Assembly (NCBI GenBank): GCA_023091735.1
Contig: JALKBU010000141.1
Coordinates: 1-64,000 of the forward strand
Source: Trichomonas tenax
Lineage: Eukaryota; Parabasalia; Trichomonadida; Trichomonadidae
Length of the DNA: 64,000 nucleotides
Direction of reading: 5' to 3'
This document shows positions 58,039 to 64,000 of this stretch, piece after piece. Under the pieces are notes generated by a model. It did no database searches, had not been told where the DNA came from, and saw only the letters and a program-made list of their open reading frames with translations. Within the stretch, counting starts at the first letter, position 1. Each line of letters begins with the position of its first letter. The position numbers and the translations under genes were made by a program.

Positions 58039-58686
58039 ATGAATGTGACTAAAAACAGTGAATGTCTCCGAGTTACTAATGAAATGATGAACATGCACGC
58101 TTGTTATTTGTTGTTGGAACCGACAGATGCTGAAGCTTTCCCAGATTATTATAAGAAAATTAAAAATCCTATTGATTTATCAACTATCAAGCAAAAACTC
58201 GAAACAATGCAATACAAAACACCGGAAGAATGGTATGATGATATGCTAACAATGTTTAAAAATTGTATTCAATATAATGGTCGAGAAACAGTCATTGGAG
58301 AACTCGCAACTTACGGTTTATTCGTTTTCAAGAAGAAAGCCTTCGATTTGATCAATCCATCAGTTCACGAATGGACTTATAGAATTACAAAATATCGAAA
58401 CAGATTGGATCAATTGATGACAACAGCGCCATCAGTTGTATCGCGTGCTATTAAAAGTAGCACTTTACCTAAACCTGTAATTGAAAATCATGATGATCTC
58501 GCGTATAACTTATCTTCACTTTCATCAAAGACAGACATTTGCGTGATGACACAAATTCTTGCACAGTACGGCGTGAAGGTCGATGGATCAAAGAATGAAA
58601 CTGCATTTGTCGAATTATCATCATTGCCGGCCGCAGCTATCAAAGTTCTTTCTAGGTATGCAAGGGAGCGTGGATTTGTTGAATAA
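58039..58686 (+). CDS. Bromodomain protein, 215 aa
   Basis: Residues about 12-100 are a bromodomain. FPDYYKKIKNPIDLSTIKQK (34-53) gives the ZA loop and the conserved PIDLSTI. WYDDMLTMFKNCIQYNG (65-81) carries the acetyl-lysine anchor Asn80 in the YN dipeptide. The remaining 115 residues are helical, with a CVMTQILAQYGVKVDG stretch near residue 170, and could be an extra-terminal (ET/NET-like) module that docks partners. Small single-bromodomain proteins are known in trichomonads. A role in reading acetylated histones in the nucleus is inferred from the family. Confidence 0.88.
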   Translation: MNVTKNSECLRVTNEMMNMHACYLLLEPTDAEAFPDYYKKIKNPIDLSTIKQKLETMQYKTPEEWYDDMLTMFKNCIQYNGRETVIGELATYGLFVFKKKAFDLINPSVHEWTYRITKYRNRLDQLMTTAPSVVSRAIKSSTLPKPVIENHDDLAYNLSSLSSKTDICVMTQILAQYGVKVDGSKNETAFVELSSLPAAAIKVLSRYARERGFVE

Positions 58687-58989
58687 ATACATATTGTTGT
58701 GTAGTAATATAATTTATTTAATAACTGTATAGAATACGCATCGTCAACACATCACCATATTAAAATATACAATGAGGATGATCAGAAAATAGAAGCTTTT
58801 GAGGATTTGCTTTGAAAAAAGATATTATGAATTCATTAACGCTATGAGTTATAAAATAATGCAAAATTATAATGACAAGATGAGGTTGATAGTATATTCA
58901 ATGCGGATTCAAGATGAAAAGAGTTTTTGAATCAGAATATTTCAAAAAGTATAAAAAATCGATTTATTCCATAGCAATAATCGAAAACA
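58687..58989. other. Short intergenic spacer
   Basis: About 300 bases of AT-rich sequence with no gene or repeat. Confidence 0.55.
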
Positions 58990-59025
58990 ATGCTTTCATA
59001 TATATGTTTTGATCATTTTTTTATA

Positions 59026-61842
59026 ATGAAAATCTATGATCTTCCCTGTGCATTTTTAGGCCATTCAGGGAAGTTCCGTGCGATTATTACACCGGTCGGA
59101 TTGAAGGTTCCAGACGCCTTCCACAACATTAAGCAGCTCTGCGACGAAGTCTTAGGCAACATTGATTTAGAAATGTTATCTATTGACAGCGTTTACGCAC
59201 AAATGAAAGGGCCGGCGAGATTCTCAAACCATGTCTGCGAAAACATAGATTCACTTGAATTTTTGCTTGGATTAAGCGAAAAAAATCTTCCACATCTATC
59301 TTATCACATTGCGCTGGGAATTGCTATGGCAGAATCATCAGACGACATCAAGAAATACTCAGACGATTTTATTAGAGCTGTCGAAAATTCGAATCCAAAT
59401 GTTATTCCATTTCTTTTCGCTTTCACAACAAAAGAATACGCTGTTGCAGAGCAATTTCCAGGCAGACAGATTATTGGTAACGTGGATAATGCTATGCTCA
59501 AAGAAAGCATTCGTCAAGCCTTTTTCTTCTGTTTGTGGCAATATTTCAAGGGTCCACACCCAATTATCGAGGAATCTGCCATTCAGCAGGATAATCCAAC
59601 ATCACTCATGAAATTAGGCTCAATTTACTTCATTATTGGCAAATATGATGTTACATCTCAATGCTACGAGAAAGCTTTAAAGCACAAACCTGATTATATA
59701 GTTCTCGCTGAGATATTTGAACAACTTAATAATCCAAGATTATCTTTTAATGTCGATAAATCTTTTTATGATTGTTCGACACCTCAACAATTTGCAAATG
59801 TCGACTTTTCTGAGTGGCCAAACGAATTTATAACGGCTTTGAATTACGCACTTCGCAGCAAAAACATTCCATTCATTGTCAGATTAATTCTTCGCTTAGT
59901 TCCACGTGTTCCGAAGAAATCACAGCGCGATCTATTATTATACGCACTAAATATCTGCAAGAACAACACTTCAGAGGAATTCGATAAATTAACAATTTTA
60001 GCATTATTATTACTTCGCCAAAGCGGCTTTGAACGCACATTTTTATACAATGCATATCTGTTTTATAATCAAAAACCTACATCGAATTTCCTCGTTTTGA
60101 AGCCATTGGCAGAATCTTTGACTGCAGACACAAATTGGCACATGCAGAGAATTACACCTGCAACGCAGATCTTTTCATCGAAAATTCCAATTCAGCGCGA
60201 TATCCAGATGAATGTTATGAGATATTTGCTCGAAAATTTGTACAAAGTTTCAGATTATCGTCAACAATCAGATTTACTTTCTCGCATTCCATCACCAATC
60301 ACAGTAGATATCGCAACACTATTCCACAAAGACGGAGAACTCATTTTGCAAGATCCTTTGTCACCAATTTGCGAATGCAAAACTTCAAACTCAAATTCAC
60401 TTTTCCTCTATAACGCGCTCGATAAGAAGAACACAAAGAAGCATTACATTTGCACAGTCGGTGAACAGTTAACATTCACTCTCAAATTGTATAATCCTCT
60501 TCAAATAGTTTTCATGCTCGATGTTTGTTTCTTAGAGGCAACAAACGCAATTTGCACACCAGCTGTTGCTGCTCTTCCTGCAAAGAGAGTACAGACAATT
60601 TCTTTATCTCTTTCTGCACAGAAGGAAGGAGAGATGAAACTCACTGGTTTCAAGCTTGTTTCAGGAAATCTCACTGTTGTTCAAAAGCTTGATAACCCAA
60701 TCGTATTCACAGTTATAGAGAAATTGCCAATCCTTAACATAAAACTTCCATTCAGACTGCAGCCGGTTTTCTACGAAAACTTCATTTCAAGTGTTCCTTT
60801 TGAGATCATCAATCCATCAGATGTCGAAGTCAGACTTCTTAATTTCAAGTTCCCACCTCCACCAGCAATTTTGTCGTCTGATTCTCTTCCAATTGATTAT
60901 CCACCGAAGATTGTTCCAAATCTTCCAGAAGTTCTCAAGCCAGGAGAGTCATTCAACTTCAACATCGTTATGTCGAATAATAAGATGGTGAAGAACTTAA
61001 GCTTCTTGCTTGAGTATGGAACGGAGAAGTATGTTCGCCGCTTTGAATACAACCAGGATCTCACTGTTGCCGAGGGCCCACACATTGACAGAATCAACGT
61101 TATAACAAGCGAAGATCATGATGACTTCACTAACAAATCAATTCTTGTTATGGTTATCATTAAGAACCCATTTGAGATTCCTATTGAAGTTCGCAGTGCT
61201 GATCATAAAGTTGTTGTTTCAGCATTGAGTTATGGAACATATTTAGTTCCTCTCGACAGAATCGAAACAGAAATTGATGAAAGCACGACACGATTCTCAT
61301 TCGAGAATCTTGATTTCGAGTATACAAGGAAATGTGAAACAGCACTTGTTAATCAGCTCGGCAGACCTCTCGAGAAGGAGGACAAGTTCCAGGTTTGGAA
61401 GATGCTCATGCTTAAGACAAAGATGCAGAAGCAGCTTGGTTTGAAGTGGGTTGATCACGAAGACAACTATGGTGAACTCCCAATGACACACGTGAAGATT
61501 GATATGTGCACATTCACATTGCTACAGCCTCCACCTTTCGATGTGAAATTCGATATTTCGAGGAAGAGCGAAAAAATCCTGATTCTCAAGACAAACATAG
61601 AATCAAAGGGCAAAGAGATTACAACACATGTCAATTTAATGTTTTCTGCAGAAGATAGAAAGACTAAAGTTAAAAAGGCAGTTTTAACAGCTGGAATGGA
61701 AGATGTTGAAGCTCGTGTTCCAGGCTGCGTAGAAACAGCTGTTCATTGTCCACCAAACTCGATTTTATACGTCACCGGAAAATTCTTCGTTGGTGATGCT
61801 TGCTTCGTTAGATGCACGTCGTTTGACGTCAAGAAGATATGA
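59026..61842 (+). CDS. TRAPPC8/Trs85-like protein, 938 aa
   Basis: The N-terminal 170 residues, the helical and TPR-like middle (KLGSIYFIIGKYDVTSQCYE, KALKHKPDY) and a C-terminal half of immunoglobulin-like beta-sandwiches follow the layout of TRAPP subunit Trs85/TRAPPC8. A HIALGIAMAESSDDIKKYSD segment near residue 100 parallels the 'HYLACMLVASS' segment of human TRAPPC8. Strand blocks such as LKLYNPLQIVFMLDV, SSVPFEIINPSDVEVRL and VMVIIKNPFEIPIEV mark the sandwiches. TRAPP III acts as a Rab1 exchange factor in early secretion and autophagy. An ATG at 58990 would add 12 residues. I prefer 59026 because of the adjacent T tract and the better N-terminus. TRAPPC11 or TRAPPC9-like is the alternative. 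Confidence 0.55.
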   Translation: MKIYDLPCAFLGHSGKFRAIITPVGLKVPDAFHNIKQLCDEVLGNIDLEMLSIDSVYAQMKGPARFSNHVCENIDSLEFLLGLSEKNLPHLSYHIALGIAMAESSDDIKKYSDDFIRAVENSNPNVIPFLFAFTTKEYAVAEQFPGRQIIGNVDNAMLKESIRQAFFFCLWQYFKGPHPIIEESAIQQDNPTSLMKLGSIYFIIGKYDVTSQCYEKALKHKPDYIVLAEIFEQLNNPRLSFNVDKSFYDCSTPQQFANVDFSEWPNEFITALNYALRSKNIPFIVRLILRLVPRVPKKSQRDLLLYALNICKNNTSEEFDKLTILALLLLRQSGFERTFLYNAYLFYNQKPTSNFLVLKPLAESLTADTNWHMQRITPATQIFSSKIPIQRDIQMNVMRYLLENLYKVSDYRQQSDLLSRIPSPITVDIATLFHKDGELILQDPLSPICECKTSNSNSLFLYNALDKKNTKKHYICTVGEQLTFTLKLYNPLQIVFMLDVCFLEATNAICTPAVAALPAKRVQTISLSLSAQKEGEMKLTGFKLVSGNLTVVQKLDNPIVFTVIEKLPILNIKLPFRLQPVFYENFISSVPFEIINPSDVEVRLLNFKFPPPPAILSSDSLPIDYPPKIVPNLPEVLKPGESFNFNIVMSNNKMVKNLSFLLEYGTEKYVRRFEYNQDLTVAEGPHIDRINVITSEDHDDFTNKSILVMVIIKNPFEIPIEVRSADHKVVVSALSYGTYLVPLDRIETEIDESTTRFSFENLDFEYTRKCETALVNQLGRPLEKEDKFQVWKMLMLKTKMQKQLGLKWVDHEDNYGELPMTHVKIDMCTFTLLQPPPFDVKFDISRKSEKILILKTNIESKGKEITTHVNLMFSAEDRKTKVKKAVLTAGMEDVEARVPGCVETAVHCPPNSILYVTGKFFVGDACFVRCTSFDVKKI

Positions 61843-61905
61843 TTTTTATTTGTATTATGTAGTTTATTATTTAAATCTTAATCTTTATTCGTTTTTCAAA
61901 TCCAT

Positions 61906-62616
61906 TTATATTGCTTCAAGAAGAATGGTTATATAAAGGAATTGTAAATTAATGAAATTCTTGCGGATTAAAACATTGCAAGTTTGAGCGTGAATGAAAT
62001 CACATTTCTTGTCATAATATATTTCAGTAACATTTCGAGATCCTATTTTATCGTAATCAAAATCAAGAGGAACGAAAATTTTCAAATCATCTGGTGCATA
62101 TACATCATTTTGTGTTTTCGATATATCATAAAATGGATCTCCTTCAAATGATGTATTACTACAAATATATAATTCTTTTAAATCTGACATATGTGTAATT
62201 GAAAATTGTTTAATTAACTTCACCGAACTTGGAATGACTAAAATTTGAAGCGAATAAAGACGTACAAATGCATTATTTATCATTTCTAAGCGGGAACCCG
62301 GCGCAAATGTTATCTCTCTACATGATGTACACCAATCAAATGCCCAGTTTCGAATATATTTAATCGTTTGTGAAATTACAAATTTCGGAATAATTCTACA
62401 ATATCGAAATGCAGACATTCCAATCTCAACTACTTCAAATTTGGTATTAATGTATTCAACAAAACAAGGAATTACAACTGTTTTGTCATAATTTTGATCA
62501 ATTATTCCAGAATTTGAAGCATAAGGATAGTTGGATATAGCTTCACCAATTCTGGCAAATGGAGTATTTTCAATTGTCGAGCATTTGAAAATATCATATG
62601 TAAAGTTTGCGGAGAT
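61906..62616 (-). pseudogene. Decayed BspA-like gene, tandem copy A
   Basis: The frame 61906-62616 reads an LRR_5 protein (TPFARIGEAISNYPYASNSG, MSAFRYCRIIPKFVIS, IRNWAFDWCTSCREITFAPG) with a C-terminal hydrophobic helix. Upstream of 62616, homology to copy B continues through GTCGAAGTAAAGAAAAGT, but a TGA (62617-62619) replaces the Arg codon of copy B and no ATG is left upstream. An ATG at 62418 could start a 170-residue remnant. I judge it a pseudogene or truncated gene. It is convergent with the TRAPPC8-like gene, 63 bases apart. Confidence 0.7.
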
Positions 62617-62730
62617 TCACTTTCGTAAAATAAAAAAACCACTTTTCTTTACTTCGACCAAAATGAAATAAGATTATGTTTTTGATAAAAAATTGCAATT
62701 TAATCTTTGGAACCAATGCTATGAAGATAA

Positions 62731-63147
62731 TCAACGATTGTCTGATTTCCGTGTCATTTTAGCTAAAGTTTCAAGTGTATAAAGACGTAATTTTGAAGTT
62801 TGTATCAATTCCAAACGCGATCGTGGAGCAAATATCATTTCTTTGCTTGATGTACACCAATCAAATGTCCAATATCTAATGGTTTTCATTGTTTGGAAAA
62901 TTATAAATTTCGGAATGCTGTTACATAATATAAATGCCGCAACTACAATTTCTATAACTTCATATTTATAGAAATTGAAATCTATTAATCCTGCATTTGT
63001 AACACCGTTAGTATTGGATATTGCTTCACCAATTCTAGCGTATAGAGGATTTCCAATTGTATAACATTTGATATAAGCAAAGTTTGCAGAGATTCTCTTT
63101 CGTAAATCAAAAAAAAAAAAAAAAAAACTTTTCTTTACTTCGACCAA
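62731..63147 (-). pseudogene. Decayed BspA-like gene, tandem copy B
   Basis: Matches copy A from LRKRISANF through YARIGEAISN and VAAFILCNSIPKFIIF to WTFDWCTSSKEMIFAP, then stops after LETLAKMTRK, so the C-terminal half is lost. Its 5' part contains a run of about 19 T where copy A has seven, read as poly-Phe. No ATG opens it (the frame begins at TTG). Deletion and slippage have made it non-functional. Confidence 0.75.
63102..63127. repeat. Expanded poly-A/T tract in BspA copy B
   Basis: About 19-20 consecutive A on the plus strand, compared with seven at the corresponding place in copy A (about 62632-62638). This is slippage since the duplication. Confidence 0.85.
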
Positions 63148-63286
63148 AAATTATAACCATTTGATATTCATACAACAATCACAACAAAGATGTTAATGCA
63201 ATAATAAATCAATTTTTAATTCTAATTGTGGATCACATTTCTTATCAAATTCCTGCAAATGCGTATTTAGGATTGTTTTAGATCAA

Positions 63287-64000
63287 TTAAGTTAAGACAA
63301 AAATAGATATGTATTTAAAGGTTACAAATGTTTTATGTCGCAATTCATTGCATGTTTGATTATTAACATAAGCACAACGGTTATCATGCATAATTTTAGA
63401 AACATTGCGATGATTAATTGCATCTTTCTCAAAGTCAATAGGCGCAAAAATCTTTAAATCATCATGTGCATATGCATCTATTCCTTTCATGACATCATTA
63501 AATGGATCTCCTTCACAAGAAGGACAGCTGCAAAAATATATTTCTTTCAGTCCTGATAAAAAGCCAATTGAAGAATGGTTTAAAAATTTCAAAGTGTTTG
63601 GGAAAATTAAAGTCTTTATTGAATATAATCTAACCATTGTATATGAATCGATTATTTCTATTCTTGATCCAGGTGCAAATATAAATTCTCTACATGAAGA
63701 GCAAAGATCAAATGACAAAGTTTTGATATATTTAATTGTTGGAGCTATAACAAACTTCGGAATGTTGCCGCAATATCTAAATGCGTTTCGTCCAATTTCA
63801 ATAAATTCATATCTGGTATTGTTAATTTCGCAATAACTTGGAATGAAAACACTTTGAGAATAATAAACATAAAAATACCTGAGGCAGGAGTAGATATATC
63901 GGTGATTGCCTCACCAATTCTAGCAAGATGAGTGCTTTCAATTGTAGAGCATTTCAATATTCCCCAAGTAAAATTTATAGTGATGTTTTGGTGACAATTT
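63287..64000 (-). pseudogene. BspA-like gene, tandem copy C, frameshifted and cut by the window edge
   Basis: 63287 to about 63870 is open and reads RNAFRYCGNIPKFVIAPTIK, FDLCSSCREFIFAPGSRIEI, SGLKEIYFCSCPSCEGDPF and a C-terminal hydrophobic helix. Near 63870 the reading must shift by one base (after PASGIF) to continue as LARIGEAITDIS and CSTIES to the window end. It is the best preserved of the three copies; apart from this one shift it may be intact, and its 5' end lies outside the window. Family members are surface or secreted LRR proteins. Confidence 0.7.

Noticed and set aside
63489..63836. 115-codon plus-strand frame
   Set aside because: Antisense shadow of BspA-like copy C, whose LRR text on the minus strand is clear.
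1..64000. Spliceosomal introns, tRNA, rRNA and CRISPR arrays
   Set aside because: I looked for the long trichomonad branch-acceptor ACTAACACACAG and for tRNA A/B boxes and saw none. No regular direct repeats with unique spacers occur. A covariance or tRNA search would be needed to exclude small RNAs.

Overview
The window looks like nuclear DNA of a trichomonad (Parabasalia), probably Trichomonas, Tritrichomonas or a close relative. This is an inference. It rests on AT-rich, apparently intron-free genes packed on both strands, very short 5' leaders, decayed BspA-like leucine-rich-repeat and DUF3447/ankyrin paralogs, an R2R3 Myb gene, and housekeeping genes that are recognisably eukaryotic but very divergent. 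I found no tRNA, rRNA, CRISPR, operon or bacterial signal, and no obvious spliceosomal intron.

Layout. 0.6-1.5 kb: an ankyrin protein. 3.3-6.4 kb: an SLC35F6-like transporter and a Cys-rich ubiquitin ligase with a MYCBP2-like C-terminus. 6.5-7.1 kb: a degenerate minisatellite. 7.2-14.7 kb: a HAT/TPR protein, a degenerate TBC (Rab-GAP) protein and a WDR17-like WD40 protein. 14.8-28.3 kb: two giant minus-strand genes, a HECT ligase (2361 aa) and a Furry/Mor2-like HEAT scaffold (about 2023 aa). 28.5-29.5 kb: a roughly 1 kb element with long terminal inverted repeats. 30.3-32.1 kb: a DDX5/Dbp2-like RNA helicase. 32.2-34.0 kb: two decayed BspA-like genes. 34.4-39.1 kb: an unknown acidic protein, a Myb factor with an in-frame stop, and a canonical SLC35F6-like transporter. 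39.8-41.3 kb: a decayed DUF3447/ankyrin gene with internal DNA repeats. 41.9-48.4 kb: a ubiquitin-like protein, the NatC catalytic subunit NAA30, a long coiled-coil (possibly flagellar) protein and an unknown. 49.0-61.8 kb: a large orphan, an RJL GTPase, a thioredoxin-fold membrane protein, a LisH-like Pro/Lys-rich protein, an F5/8C domain protein, a coiled-coil protein, a bromodomain protein and a TRAPPC8-like protein. 61.9-64.0 kb: three tandem BspA-like copies in different stages of decay.

The genes do not form one pathway. They sort into ubiquitin signalling (HECT, MYCBP2-like, ubiquitin-like), membrane traffic (TBC, RJL, TRAPPC8-like, two transporters, the thioredoxin-like membrane protein), chromatin and transcription (Myb, bromodomain), cytoskeleton and flagellum (Furry, WDR17-like, coiled coil) and RNA metabolism (DEAD-box).

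The less expected signals are: a recurrent AAAAGTGAC/GTCACTTTT box just upstream of many start codons; phased CATGTAA arrays with about 30-base spacing; the long-TIR element; the TAG followed by 58 coding-like codons in the Myb gene; a 36-bp perfect palindrome; and the three clusters of decaying surface-protein and ankyrin genes. All family assignments come from reading motifs by eye; no search was run.
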